A stretch of DNA of 64,000 nucleotides. Source: Nymphaea colorata (lineage: Eukaryota > Streptophyta > Magnoliopsida > Nymphaeales > Nymphaeaceae). Made by a program: the position numbers and the translations under genes. Numbering within the stretch: the stretch's first letter is position 1; every line of letters begins with the position of its first letter. The notes below the pieces were generated by a model. That model was given only the letters and a program-made list of their open reading frames with translations, was not told the origin of the DNA and searched no databases. Where the stretch lies: contig NC_045150.1 in the NCBI RefSeq assembly GCF_008831285.2, positions 498,001 through 562,000 on the forward strand, given 5' to 3'. This document shows, piece after piece, positions 11,600 to 24,109 of this stretch.

Positions 11600-12900
11600 T
11601 GCTCATGTAGGTGTGGTGAACACGGGCTCTGGCCAGAGGATCAACCTTTACACTATTGTGTTGCATCGATGATCCACATAATATAGTCTATAATAGGGGG
11701 AAAACAACTTTGAATAGAGCCACCAAACAAGGTTTTCTACCTGCAAGGCAGGCGTTTGAGCCAAACCCATGCTCTCACCTTGAAGTCGCTCTCAGCACAC
11801 CCCTATCATGATACTATTTCATTTGGTGCTGGGCACATTTGAAGTTTTGGTATAGAGCCTAAAGAATCTCATCCTTATCCAAAAGTGTTCTCTCAATTTC
11901 TTCATCTCTGGCCAATCCTAGCTCATAGGTGCATAAGGTGGTATGGGAGCTGGTATTATAAGTCCACTCACACCAGAGAGGTACTTGACCGACTGCCTAT
12001 CTTCAACAAAGCTCCTCAAATAGGTTTCGATAGTATGGTTCACCACCTTAGACTGACCATATGACTAAGGGTGGTGTGTTGAACTAAAGAGAATGTCCGA
12101 TCCTACCATGCATATGCACTCGTGCCAAAAATCCTTGATGAAAATGTTTTCCAATCACACACAATAGACATACCATGGTGCCTACCTACCATGTACTCTT
12201 GGTATACCTCTGCCACATGTTTGGCCAAATACAGCCTTAGCAAGGATGCAAAATAACCACATTTGGTCAAGCAATCCACCACCACACTTGGTGAGTTCTT
12301 AGTATAGGACGTTCCCTTTGAGCACAATGTTCTTGCCGTTGTAGCATAGGAGTTCGCCACACATGAAATAATTAGGAATGCTCCTTGAATGGGCTCACAC
12401 TAATGTGAAAAGAAGTTTAAGCTTTCATTGGCTTGTTAAGTAGCTTGCAAACGGTCCCATAGATCTGTCACAAGTGATGTTATGGTGCACAAAGTCTCAG
12501 ATAACCTTGAGAAGGCATTTACCATAGCGTTCTCTGGCCCTTTTGTATACTCTATAGTGAAGTCTTACCACATGAGTCATGCTACCCAACACTACTTGGT
12601 GGGGGCAGAGATACATTGCCTCATTACGTAGTTGAGGTTTGAATGTCCATGAGGGCTAATCGGCTACCAATCAAATAAGGGTGGAATTTCTCGATGGGTA
12701 TCATCTCATTTTTTATGTGGAGAAAGGCTTGGCCCGATCAGTCAATGTCGTGCTAATATAAGGGATGGGTGACAGTCTTGGCCGAGTGCCACCCCCACTC
12801 CAACATCACATGTGTATGTTTCCACCACAAATGACTTGGTGATATCAAGCAAGGCTAAAACTGGTGTCTTGATCAGACCATCTTTAACTTCAAAAAAGCC
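11600..12900 (-). pseudogene. Gypsy integrase and RNase H remnants
   Basis: The longest piece (12360-12103) reads PSVVVDCLTKCGYFASLLR, AKHVAEVYQEYMVGRHHGMS and IVCDW, matching the integrase core pattern (VVVDRLTK.. HF, A..VA..F...V...HG.P..I.SDR). Downstream pieces near 11880-11820 (DEEIERTLLDKDEIL, FKCAQHQMK, YHDRG) match the C-terminal helix region. Many stops are present, so the integrase is dead. Confidence 0.65.
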
Positions 12901-13199
12901 ACCCTAGCTTTGTTAGACCTCTCTCATGCTCCCTTGCACAACATGCATGTGAGAGGTGCTACTATGATGCCATAATCATGAATAAACCTAGAGTAGTACT
13001 CTATCAAACCCAAGAAACCCATCATTCTGTAGAGTCACAATATATGTAACATATGCTCTACTGCCCAAAACTGCACTCGGTGGCCTCAGCAGAGAGTTGG
13101 TTCTCCTAAAAGACTCCCAAGACAATGCAAAAGTGCTCCAAGTGTTCCTCCAAGGTGGAGCTACACAATAGGATATTGCTAAAGAATACAAGGAAAAAC

Positions 13200-13800
13200 C
13201 TCCTCAAGTGGGTGCAAAAGTTGTTGCTCATATGCCACTAGAATGTGACCAAAGCATTGGTGAACCCAAAAGGCATCACCAATAACTTGTAATGTCCATC
13301 ATGTGTGTGGAAGGTCATCTTGGCCACAATCTCCTCGACCATCCTGATATGATGGTAATCAGCTCTCAAGTCAATTTTAGTGAAACAGATAGCACTTGTA
13401 AGCTCGTCTAAAAATTTGTTAATCAATAGAATTTGGTGCTTATCCTTCACGATTACTTTATTGAGGACTCTATAATCTACACAAACCTCTATGTGTCATC
13501 TTTCTTCTTCATCAGAAGAATGAGTGAAGAAAAAGCATTGCTGGTTGGCAGATAATGTTGGTCTCTAGCATCTCACGCACTAACCTTTCAATATCACCCT
13601 TTTGTGCATAGGCATATTGATAAAGTCTCATGCTCACTGCTTGAGCACCAAGAACAAGTTGTATATAGTGGTCCTGCATTCACCTTAGCTGCTGCCGATG
13701 GACTCAGCAACAACATCTGGAAACTCACTCAACATGGTTGTGACCTCACCTGGTGTTTCCTCAAAGGGCATGTCCTCCTCACCCATGTAGGCCATTAGTA
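13200..13800 (-). pseudogene. Gypsy reverse transcriptase fragment
   Basis: The frame at 13450-13238 reads KDKHQILLINKFLDELTSA, CFTKIDLRADYHHIRM and LLVMPFGFTNALVTF, the palm motifs of gypsy RT (DLRSGYHQIR, MPFGLTNAPATF). Q is replaced by H and the catalytic DD strand is not recovered intact downstream (13230-13000). Flanking frames show the preceding YR.LN segment only weakly. Confidence 0.75.
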
Positions 13801-14312
13801 AATAAGTCGGGTAGTTGGCCTGTAAGGCCCTCATGGCCTCCTTAGCCATGGCATGGTGATCTAAGGCCTTTAAAGTAATGGCTTCCCCATCCCTTTTGGG
13901 AAACTAGATTATTATCTTAGAGAAATTTAGGATGATCGACCCAAATGACTTAATATATCGAATGCCAAGCATGATGTCCATATCACATGAAGTCAACACA
14001 AATAGATCCACTTTAAGGTAGTGTCATGCAACTCAATCATGACATCCCAACACATTGCATGACATAAAACATTGACACCGTCTCCCATCACAATGTCATT
14101 AGTCAGTTGCTCTCATCTTATAGCTAATTGATTGAACCACTTGTTGACAAAAAAAATTATGTGTAGAGCCATGTCAACAAGTATCACCACTCCTACCTCG
14201 CCAATATGACCTCAGACTCTGTTGGAGTTTGGGGTAGGCGCTCCCACCATAGAAAGTAGGCCTGCAGAGGGCTGTCGGCTTCAGTCTATGTCTTGATCGG
14301 AATACTATCCAG

Positions 14313-15457
14313 CAGTGGCGGAGCCAGAAACTTTTGGCTGTGGGGCACTAGTACATAGTATGTGATTTTTTTTTTCCAAATTAAAATATATATATTATTT
14401 CAAACTCTTCTTCCAAACACCGGTTTCAATAACATTTTGACAGTCAAAAGTTACAACTGAATTGGTCCACACCTTTTGCATACGCGAAAATATCCCTAAC
14501 CAAATGAAGTTAGCAAAAGAAATATGGGAAAACTTGGAATGAAGATGACTGCACACAATTGAAGGCTTTCTACTTCCAAACAGTTATCGACAACTTTTAT
14601 TAAACATGTCATAATCGAGGAAAGAATCCAAATGCTTTATTTCAAGAAAAGTCTAAAAAAAAGTTCAGAGAAGTTTGATTTGCGTTATATGAGCAAGCCT
14701 GTGTACATCTACATAGTCGCTGGCATATAATGATAATAAAAATAGTAAAAAACTTGCATAGCAACCAAAAATCACGCCCAGGCAAAAGCGAGAGGAATTG
14801 TAAGTTAAATAAACAGAAAAAAGTGATTATGACTCTTCTATTCTCTTTTCTGAAATCTGTTCTTTACTTGTGATTATTGCCATTAGGTATGCTGTGTAAC
14901 TAAATGGCTGGATGAAACTGATGTCTGTGATTATCCGGCTAGTGCATTCCCAATCTGTGATTAGCAACTAAATTGTGGGGATTTGCTACGAATTGTAACA
15001 GCAAAAAGAAGATTACTGAGCTCCCATCATGAAAGAACCTTTCCCATTTTCATCCATATCACAACCTACAGCTCTTTTCATCCAATTGACTTGTACAGCC
15101 ACAACACCTTTTTGATGAATGAGGATCATGGCAGAGCTACAGTTGACAGAGTGACAATTTCAGTGACAGTAAACAGTCTGCTTTCCATTTCGGACTATGG
15201 GGCTCGACCCAAGTCTGGCATGGGCATTGGACTTGAGGGAGTCTTGGATGGAGCTCTTTCCAATGGAAGCTTTAATGGGCTGGCGTGGGCAGTGGCCCAT
15301 TAAACAGTCTGCTTTCCATTTCGGACTATGGGGCTCGACCCAAGTCTGGCATGGGCATTGACTTGAGGGAGTCTTGGATGGAGCTCTTTCCAATGGAAGC
15401 TTTAATGGGCTGGCGTGGGCAGTGGCCCACGCCAGCCCACACGTAGCTCCGCTACTG
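14313..15457. mobile_element. Non-autonomous hAT transposon, 1145 bp
   Basis: Precise ends. The 8-bp direct repeat CTATCCAG flanks it at 14305-14312 and 15458-15465. The ends are inverted repeats: CAGTGGCGGAGCCA at the left, and CAGTAGCGGAGCTA read inward from the right. Eight-base duplications with CAG ends are diagnostic of the hAT superfamily. It encodes no transposase. It interrupts the minus-strand gypsy pol-gag interval, so it inserted later. It carries an internal 131-bp tandem duplication. A miniature relative lies at 27268-27478. Confidence 0.9.
15170..15430. repeat. 131-bp tandem duplication within the hAT element
   Basis: Copy 1 is 15170-15300 and copy 2 is 15301 to about 15430. 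Both begin TAAACAGTCTGCTTTCCATT and differ by a single missing G in copy 2. The near identity means the duplication is recent relative to its surroundings. Confidence 0.92.
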
Positions 15458-15465
15458 CTATCCAG

Positions 15466-17252
15466 CTTGCCCTCAAAGTTGGCTGTTGTCCCAACTGGTG
15501 AGTCCTCAATAGGAACCATCTCCTTGTCATCCTCCACTACATAGTATATCCAAAGATGTTTGCATTTGTGACCCTATTCCCACTTCTCATTGTAGTTGAA
15601 GCTTATTGTGTCTGATGTCGTCATCTTTCTATTAGCGAGAGATATAACACATTTAGGGAGTGGGCACTATTATTGAAAGGTCGGTTGGTAGCAGCTACCC
15701 TGAGGCCCTAGCTGACTCAGTGGCCCAGGCCATCGAGTGGAGATGGATGTCTTTGGTTTGCTGAGCTTTCAGTAGGTGACCAATCATCTATTTTTGTCCT
15801 CAATGGTGTAAGCCCATCTCTAACAATCATGCAGCTGTTGAGGCTTATTTGTGAGCATCTCTACCTTGATGCCTTCTCTAAAACCACTAATAAAAGAAGA
15901 GATAAGGGTATTTTGGGCCAGTCATAGACCATGATGCTTGGGTCCTCAAACTCGGCTTGTTAGTCCCTCACCAACCCTTTTTGCCTTATGGCCTTAAGTT
16001 CTATATCATATTTGATGAAGGACGATTCCTCACATCTAATTACAACTTCATCCACAAGCTCCTCCCAAGTTGGGGTGGACTAGTTTTGGTTTAGCCCCCA
16101 GTACTAGCTCATGGCATCATTCTCAAAGAGGATGGTTATGGGTAACCCACAGTTTGCAAGGCACTTGTTGCACTCAAAATATTTGTAGACTTTTCCCATT
16201 GAATTTTGGGAAGTCAAATATGACACCAGGCAATGTCAAAGTGTGCTCACCTCTAGGATTGTGATGAAAGGGGTTGAGGTCCACTCACCAATATTGGTGT
16301 TGTCCACAATGAGGCCTGACGGGAAGGTCTTCACAATCTGTCTTGTTGTCTATGAACTACTCATGGATGGGAGGTAGTTGCAGATCTGCTGGGTGTCAGT
16401 GATGACCCTTGGTGTGACGGCCGGCCCCACATTCACCTAGACCATTGTCACCCCTCGGCTCAGCCTTGGCACTGCTAGCTTTGATGTCTACATCTGGACC
16501 TCGACCGGCTAGGCAGTGTGCCTTAGCTCGGTCAGCCAGACGATGCTAATCTTAGCCCATGGCATGGCTTGGTATCTTCATAGTCCCTATGCATGCTTCG
16601 ATGTCAAGGGTCCGACAAACACTAATGGTCATGTGATGGCAAAGTACATGCTATCTCAGGATCACACGGTCGACCTGCCTTGCCCAACTGCCTCTTACCA
16701 TATCCAACCCATGTGGCCCTCTTTGCCATAATAATCCTCACCCGAGAATGGGTTCTCAGTATCCATCCATGGACTGCCACCAACCGGAGTGGTCCCTTGA
16801 CTGTCTCGGCTAGTCACCAGTGTATCCTGGAACCAGCTAGTGGATCCATCCAACATTGGCCCTATACTTAATCACTAGCAGCTTTCAGTCGGGAGCCTGG
16901 GTGCTAGTCTCACCCGTCTCTAAGGTGGAATGTCTAGGTTCAGACTGACGCACCTCTCCTCAACATCATCTTGCCTCCTCATGCACACACTCACAAGTGA
17001 GAGCAACAACTTTGATTGGCCATTTTGCTCATTCCCTTGAACTAAGAGGCATTGCATCATGAACCTTAGATTACCTATTTTGCTTACTTGGGAGAATGTG
17101 GCACTTAACTTGGTATCCACAAGGTTGATCTTGGCAGTAGCCTCCTCTAAGTGGGCAATCTCGTCCACAACTCGATGGAATGCTTGAGGATTGTAAGGGG
17201 TCTCCTCGCCCTCAGGGATGGCTGGCATTTTCTGCTTTCCTCTTTGGGCCAT
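15466..17252 (-). pseudogene. Gypsy gag and linker region, broken
   Basis: A start codon at 17252 opens a 110-codon frame (MAQRGKQKMPAIPEGEETPY, then AHLEEATAKINLVDTKLSAT) with a predicted helical gag-like N terminus. This is the expected position of gag in a minus-strand element whose RT lies near 13.5 kb. The rest of gag and the zinc-knuckle region towards 15.5 kb is broken by stops and I could not trace it. Confidence 0.5.
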
Positions 17253-17464
17253 TTTAGGCTTTCACAGTCAACTGTGGTAGGAGAAAGGTGTCTAGCAATG
17301 AAATGTACATACCATTTCACATAAAAATGGCTATTCTCCTTCTCGGATTAGGTTAAAGGTCACATCCTTAAGCTAATCTAAAGAAGATAGTCTTTAACAT
17401 TGAATCTTGATGGCCCAAATACACAAGATTAATCAATTTAAGATTTGAAAATCAGACTGGTTAC

Positions 17465-17467
<3 letters not shown>

Positions 17468-17501
<34 letters not shown>
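17468..17501. repeat. (TA)n microsatellite
   Basis: Uninterrupted TA dinucleotides. Simple sequence repeat with no evident function. Confidence 0.9.
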
Positions 17502-17502
<1 letters not shown>

Positions 17503-17895
17503 CTATTCTCAAAATTCAGATTTTAATTTGTCAAAAGAAACGTGGAACAGAAATGTTTTAGAATTAAGAATATCTATTTCAGCACAAGAGAAACCACAAA
17601 TTTAAAAAACTCTAGTCTTGCTTCAAAAATCTCTAGTCCTGCCTAAAACAACATTATGGAGAATGGTTTCTAATTTGATTCATCTTGTGATTTCACGTTT
17701 CCAAATTTGTAATTGGTCTGCTAGTCACCTCAAAGTACCATAATATTCCAGCCAAGAGATATGATTAAGATTTCCAAAAACCAACAAGAATGATCTTGTA
17801 AAATTTGCATTGGAGACTATGCCATCTTTCCATAGTCTTAAAATTTAGAACCAATTTAGAAGTGAACGTTACTCATAGACTCTAATTTGCATTCC

Positions 17896-17897
<2 letters not shown>

Positions 17898-17944
<47 letters not shown>
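17898..17944. repeat. (CA)n-(TA)n compound microsatellite
   Basis: A perfect CA run passes directly into a TA run. Simple sequence repeat. Confidence 0.9.
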
Positions 17945-19322
17945 TCTTCATAATTTTAAAGCTTAATGTATCAAGATTAAGTAAAATTTTAAATATTTTA
18001 CATTTCATTTCATAGAAAGATATCCAAAGTAGGCATTACCTAATTTGTGACCATTAATATTAGTATATGGTTTTATTTTTAGTCATTTAAGCATGAGGAA
18101 TTGAATGTTCTCCATGTTATTGGCATTCTAAAACTGGGATTTTTCATTCAATTTTCAGATTTTGCTTTCATTTTCAATAACTTTTATCGATTTTAATAGA
18201 TAACTCAAGCTTATGGACTACATTCTAGTGGTTATGTTTGATCCAATATCAAGTATAACTCAGAGATTTCACATACAATTTGCTCATCATTCCGTGAATG
18301 CATGTATCATGGAATGAAAAATTAATGCATGAGTATATATTGAGAGAAAGTGAGAGTGAAAAATGTGTGTGCACATATAGTGTATTTTCTCAATTCACAC
18401 ATGCACTCACTTATTCAATCATGTACACATGTACACCATCTTTAAAAGGTAAGTGAACTAATTCCAAGTTGCAAAACATGATGGAGTCATATGGCAACAA
18501 AGAATTTGGATTCTCATTTACTTTTGAAAAAGAAAAGAATCCTATCAATTTTGCCAACAAATATATATATTTGTAATATGAATTTTTTCTACATCTTAGA
18601 ATCTCCGCTTTGTCCAAAACAAGCTTTGCTTATGAACTTGGGAAGTTCAAAATCTTCTTTACAATAAAACTTGGTATAATTTTAATTCAATATTCCTATC
18701 TTTTGTTCTCAATCAACCGATTTCCATAAAAGAGATCACCAAATTTGATCAATCAGTTCCTTTTCCAAGTTAAGTTCATGTGAAGGAACTGAAATTCTAG
18801 TTCAACTATTTGAAAATCAGAGTCCCAATTTCGAATCCAATTTCAAATTTTAAATCAAAACTTTCAAATCTATCAAAATTTTTGATCAAATTGATGATCC
18901 CAATTCGAATCAATATTGAATTTCCAATCTTCAATTTTTCTCGAATTCAAAACAATTCAGTCAAATTTCTAAAAAAATAAGTTCAATTTCTAAATAAGTT
19001 TGCTAAACAAGTTGAATTTCCAAACAACTTGCCCAAAATTCATTCCAATTTATCTAAACCAAGCTCAAAAAATTGTTTGTTCAAAACCAAGTTCAAAATG
19101 AATTCTTCAAAATCAGATTTTAAACTTTTATGCACAAGCATATAGGACACATCAATCAAATGACTTGTATAATTCTTGGAAAAAGCTCAGTCTTTGGCCC
19201 GATTGCCCTTAGTAAAGGTTACAAGAACCATCAAGCCTCACATTGACGGGCAGGTCCCCTTATCTTGCAATTTTCTAAAACCAAATTTCAAATTTTGCTT
19301 CTTTCTGCGGCTCCCATTCACG

Positions 19323-20101
19323 AGAGGGGTGACAAAAAGGCGTCACAAGAATTCAACCAAGCCCCATTCAAGAGGAACAGGGATCTTAGCGCAGGTTGAA
19401 GTTGAGGCCTCTACTGGTTGTTGTGTCTTAAGGTAAAATTGTCAAGTTAGGTTCTCCCTCTCACAATCATCATATTCTCTTCTGCTGCTTGGGGGACGTC
19501 ACCAGGAGATGGGGATCAGACAGCCTATACTTTGCACTGCTAAAGAATAAGGCCCTAGGCTGAATGCCTATACCTGCTCATTGCATTGGAGCTTGCTCAA
19601 AGCTCTATCACATGTGGGTGGTGCTTAGAAGGGTGGTAAGGGATCCTACTGCAGTTTTAGTGCTTGCCCCAAAAGCCAAAGGGCAGCCATTTGCTGGAGG
19701 ATGACAGAAAAGTCATCGGGTGTAATGGAAGTCACCTGATGGAGGAACCTTTGCATTTTGGATTGTCTGAGCCTTTCCTGCCACTCAGGAGAAGCTGAGA
19801 TGCTGTCAAAGGAAAGCAGGGGTCCTAGCCACACCTGAGGGACTAAGGGTGCTTCCAGAGATGTTTCTCATTAGCCAGAAAATGAAGAGAAATAAGGAGG
19901 GTTGAAAACCTATGAAATAGAACAACAAATGGTCATGCAACTTCACCAAAGTGTATGTACTTCCCAAAATGAGTGGTGTGAGTATTCTTGGCGTCGTAGA
20001 TGCTGCAGAGGCTGCTTTTTTATGCTTCGCAGGAAAAAGCTGCAGAAGCATTGTTAAAGATACTGAGACCATGTTTTTCACTATTGGCAAGCTGCAGATC
20101 C
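19323..20101 (-). repeat. LTR-like block B, left part
   Basis: Aligns with block A from its tandem unit (8151-8636) through 8950, including the words AAGCTGCAGAAGCATTG and CTGATGGAGGAA. It contains one copy of the unit that is doubled in block A. It stops at GATCC (20097-20101), the left target duplication of the copia element, and resumes at 25035. The sequence matching 7334-7658 of block A is missing at its left. Confidence 0.75.
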
Positions 20102-20575
20102 CGATGAAAGTTAATGCAAAGAAATGTGCAACTACCTTTATGAAGAAGGTGAAGCGTCCAACTTTTTGGTTCCCCAACAACTCCATGTACAAGGAATCAT
20201 GCACATGACAAGTGTCTCTTCAACTTGTCCTACTTTAATTTTCATTTTTTTGTTTTTAATGCATATGTCAATTATGGCCATAGTGGAATCACCAATAGAC
20301 ATGTGATTTATTTTTGTTAGTTCTTTTTTTTCAGTGTGTCGTATATATATATAGCCCTTTGGGTGGGTTAAAAGTGTGTGTGAGAAAGACTTTCAGTGTG
20401 CTCAAAATTTTATTGACATGTGTGTTTAGATTTATGCTTCCTTGTGTCATGCCTTGTGACCACGTGTAGAAACAAGTGGTGGATTAGTGTGTTGTGATGT
20501 TCTTGTATTGTATTTTGTGTCATTCACAATAGCACAAGAAGATGACATATAGGCAGGTCATTCCTTAAGCAAATA
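20102..20575 (+). repeat. 5' LTR of nested copia element
   Basis: Starts with (C)GATGAAAGTTAATGC and ends TTCCTTAAGCAAATA, the same ends as the 3' LTR. It contains a TATATATATA box near 20341-20352 followed by AGCCCTTTGGGTGGG, plausible as the element promoter. About 474 bp. Confidence 0.88.
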
Positions 20576-20576
20576 G

Positions 20577-20587
20577 TGGTATCAGAG
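20577..20587 (+). other. Primer binding site (initiator tRNA-Met)
   Basis: TGGTATCAGAG lies one base after the 5' LTR. It is complementary to the 3' end of plant initiator methionine tRNA, which primes minus-strand DNA synthesis in most plant LTR elements. Confidence 0.9.
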
Positions 20588-20721
20588 ATCGATGATGATC
20601 CATTCTAAGCATCACTGTGTTGTCGTGATTGCTAGTAAAAGTGCAAAAGAGAAGCCTACAAGGTAAACAAATCTATACATAACTTGTTTGACAAAATTTC
20701 TATAGGAAATTTTTGTTCATT

Positions 20722-21530
20722 ATGGCTAATGGCATGACCACTTTAAATATTTTTCAATCGCTCATACCTATATTTAATGGAGATAATTATGGATTTTTTA
20801 GCAAAAAAATAAAGACTTTCTTTTTGTCACAAGAACTTTGGGATCTAGTTGAGAATGGCTATATAGAAAGTGCAGAGAACTCCAAACAAGGAGAAAATAC
20901 AGTTGAATCAACAAAGCATTCAAAAGTCTTACTTGTTCTTCAACAAGCTGTAAGTGAGACTATCTTTCCTCGAATTGCTGGTGCTACTAATTCAAATGGA
21001 GCATGGACTATTCTCAAGTAAGATTATCATGGTGACAAAAAGGTAACAACAACGAAGCTATAAACTCTTTGTAAAAAGTTTGAGACATGGTTAATGAAAA
21101 ACAATGAATCGTTCGAAGATTTTTTTTCAAAAACTTTCATAATTACAAATGAGACTTTTCATGAAGTTGTTATAGCCAGAAAATTGTAGAAAAAATATTG
21201 AGAAGTTTACCGCCTAAATTTGATCATGTGGTTACAGCTATAGAAGAGTTTCAGGATTTGACAACATACTCTGCTAATGAATTACTGGCTTCTCTTTTAG
21301 CCTATGAACAAAGAATGAACAGGTCAACTGAGAAAGATGTAGAACAAACATTTCAAGCCCAAGTCAAGTTTGATGACTTTATCAAAGAGAGAAAGGGAGG
21401 AACTGAATGAAAGAATGCAAATTACGGGCAAGGTAGAGGTAGCTATCGTGGTGGAACAAGTAAGAAGGAGGTAACACAAAGCATCAAAAACATGACCACA
21501 AAAATAAGTATTGTGTTTTTGCAAAAAAAA
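20722..21530 (+). pseudogene. Copia gag, broken
   Basis: Opens MANGMTTLNIFQSLIPIFNG (the first methionine is at 20722 or 20713 depending on start) with FNGDNYGFFSKKIKTFFLSQ, ELWDLVENGY and NGAWTIL, the typical copia gag N-terminal domain that forms the particle shell. A stop follows at about 21019. It continues in another frame at 21198 with LPPKFDHVVTAIEEFQDL and ELLASLLAYEQRMNR, again classical gag. The zinc knuckle is not intact. Confidence 0.85.
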
Positions 21531-21599
21531 TGGTTATACTGAAGCGTACTGCTAGGTTAAAGCAAAACAACAAGTTAATGTAGTAGAAGAACAAATAGA

Positions 21600-22800
21600 A
21601 GATGGTAACTTGTTTTTTACTCATACAGAGTCAAAAGAAAATATTAATCATGTATGGTTTTTGGATAGTGGATGCAATAATCATATGACATGAAAGGAAG
21701 ATTTGTTTAGTCATATTGACGAATCAGTGAAACAACAAATTCAACTTGGAGACAACAAAAAGACGCAAATTTATGGTAAAGACATGATTGACATACCAAT
21801 TAACGGTGGCACTAAAAAGTTGGTACATGATATTTTCTAAACACCTGGATTAGCATATAACTTGTTAAGTATAGGACAATTAGTACAAAAAGGATATTTG
21901 ATTTCATTTCATGATGATATATGTTTAATAAAAAAATGTTCTAACATGCCACCTATGGTAATGCACATGACAAATAACCAATTGTTTTCAATCGAGTTTT
22001 CACACTTTGATGCATATGCCTTAGTTGCAGACATGAATAAATTGTTTAAGTTATGGCACTTAATATATGAAAACTTGCACTATAATAGACTGAAGTTATT
22101 GGGGTAGAGAAAATTAGTTGTTGATTTACATCGTCTTACCATTAATGAAGGTATTTGTGAAGCAAGTGTGTATGGAAAACAACATCGTCTTCCATTTCCA
22201 TTGGAAAGCATGGAGAGCGAAAGCTCCTTTAGAATTAGTGCATACTGAAATTTGTGGGCCAACAGGAACTCTGTCTCTAAATAATAATAGATATTTTTTA
22301 CTATTCACTGATAATTTTTCTTGCATGAGTTGGGTGTTTTTTCTTGTTGAAAAATCAGAAGCCTTTGCAAAATTCAAGGAATTTAAAGCATTTGTGGAAA
22401 AAAAATGTGGGCAGCCTATAAAAACATTTTGTACTAATAGAGGGTGAGAATTTTTGTCAATTGATTTTGACTATTTATACAAATTATATGGCATACATAA
22501 ATAGCTGATGGTAAGAAAAACTCCCCAACAAAATAGAGTTGCTGAAAAAAAGAACCGCACATTGGTAGAGATGACTCGTACTATGTTGAATGAGAAACAT
22601 CTTCCCAATGAGTTTTGGGTAGAAGCAGTGGCTATAACTGTATATCTTCTTAACATATCACCAACTAAAGCAGTGTGCAATATGACTTCATATGAAGCCA
22701 GGTGGGAGAAAAAACCTGATGTAAGTAATTTAGAAGTTTTTGAATGCATTGCCTACTCCTTGTTTGATTCTAGCAGTCGAGACAAAAATAGATAAAAAGA
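21600..22800 (+). pseudogene. Copia protease and integrase, broken
   Basis: The protease segment near 21655 reads WFLDSGCNNHMT, where DSG is the aspartic protease active site. LAYNLLSIGQLVQKGYLISF and the GAG-pre-integrase LWH follow. The integrase core occupies 22200-22790 with LELVHTEICGPTGT, YFLLFTDNFSCMSWVFFL and TPQQNRVAEKKNRTLVEMTR, the D,D,E landmarks of rve integrases. The second aspartate region is damaged (KTFCTNRG) and stops separate the pieces. Confidence 0.85.
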
Positions 22801-23189
22801 TTGAAAAATGTATTTTTGTGGGTTATAGTAATAAATCAAAAGGTTGTCGACTATACAATCCAGTAACAAAGTCTTTAATCATTCGACATGATATCATTTT
22901 TTATGGGAAAGGTTCATAGGAGTGGACAACAATAGAAAGTCAACATATTCCATTTGTTGAATCAACTTCGCACTCAAATGCATCAACATCAAGTGCTACT
23001 CTTTCAAAAGAGACCAATTTAGATCATGAAGATGTCAAAATAATTACAGATAGATCTTCTCCATCAAGAAAGATACAATCTCTACATGACACATATGCTT
23101 CTTGCTCATTTGCTTTTATGATAACTGATCCATCATGTTATGAGGAAGCATGTGGTAAAAAAGAATGAGAAAAAGTAATGCAATAAGAT

Positions 23190-24100
23190 ATCACTACAAT
23201 TAAGAGAAATGATACATGACAACTTACAGACTTGCCATAAGGAAAAGAACCTATAAGTGTGAAATGGATTTACAAATTGAACTATAATGTCGAAGGAAGT
23301 GTGCAAAAATACAAGGCCAGACTAGTCATCAAAGGGTATGTACAAAAATATGGCATTGATTATTTTGAAACATTTTCTCTTGTTGCACATTTTGAGACTA
23401 TTAGACTAGTATTGGTCCTAGCAGTTCACTTAAAATAGAAGGTATTTCAATTTGATATCAAATCTGTCTTTTCGAATGGTACATTAGAAGAAGATGTATA
23501 TGTACATCAACCATAGGGCTTTGTCATAAGTGGACAGAAGAAAAAAGTGTATAAATTGAAGAAAGCCCTTTATGGCCTCAAGCAAACACCAAGAACATGG
23601 TATGAGAGACTTGACACATATCTTCACAAAAACGGGTTTCGACATTGTGAGAGTCAACCCACATTATACTAAATGAAGGTATTGACATGCTTGTGGCATA
23701 TGTTTATGTAGATGACATTATCTACATGGGATCAATTGATGTGCTCATTCACAAATTCAAGGACTGTATGATAAGTGAGTTTGAAATATCATATTTGGGT
23801 TTATTACATTTCTTCCTTGGTCTTCAAATTGTCTGAAAGAATAATGGTATTTTTATCTCTCAAGAAAAATATGCATTAAACCTACTTAAGAGGTATAATA
23901 TGTTAGATTGCAAGTTGTTCTCTACTCCCATGAACACAAGTGAAAATTTGACTTTGTCTGATGGGACTATTAAGGCTAATGAAACATTGTTTAGAGCTCT
24001 AGTTGGTGGCTTGTTATATTTGACTCATACACAACCATATATTTTATTTGCTATTAGCTTTGTATCCAGGTTCATGCACAATCCATCGTTACATCTGTGA
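23190..24100 (+). pseudogene. Copia reverse transcriptase, broken
   Basis: RVT_2-type reverse transcriptase. It shows [20 protein letters not shown], the catalytic YVDDIIYMGS near 23705, LGLLHFFLGLQIV, and the trailing LNLLKRYNMLDCKLFSTPMN in the frame 23900-24100. Several in-frame stops interrupt it. Catalytic aspartates are preserved at the sequence level. Confidence 0.85.
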
Positions 24101-24109
24101 AACTACTGA

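Larger units (their letters stand above)
11357..17252 (-). mobile_element. Degenerate Ty3/gypsy body (minus)
   Basis: Internal region of a minus-strand gypsy element: gag from 17252, protease region, reverse transcriptase near 13.8-13.0 kb, integrase near 12.7-11.6 kb, and a polypurine tract (CAGGGGATGGATCTAATA, 11357-11374) abutting LTR block A. A hAT element interrupts it at 14313-15457. The 5' LTR should lie beyond 17253. The nearest candidate is block B starting near 19323, but 2 kb of unexplained AT-rich DNA lies between, so the pairing of blocks A and B as its two LTRs is inferred. Confidence 0.7.
17253..19322. other. AT-rich non-coding stretch with microsatellites
   Basis: About 2 kb without a gene. 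It contains a (TA)n run near 17468-17501 and a (CA)n run followed by (TA)n at about 17898-17944. A stretch of repeated TTCAAATTT-like words fills 18780-19100. It lies where the leader and 5' LTR of the minus-strand gypsy would be expected, but I see no LTR end or primer site in it. Confidence 0.6.

Noticed and set aside
14983-15537. Frames containing repeated peptide segments at 15.0-15.5 kb
   Set aside because: The repeated peptide is just the 131-bp tandem duplication inside a non-coding hAT element.
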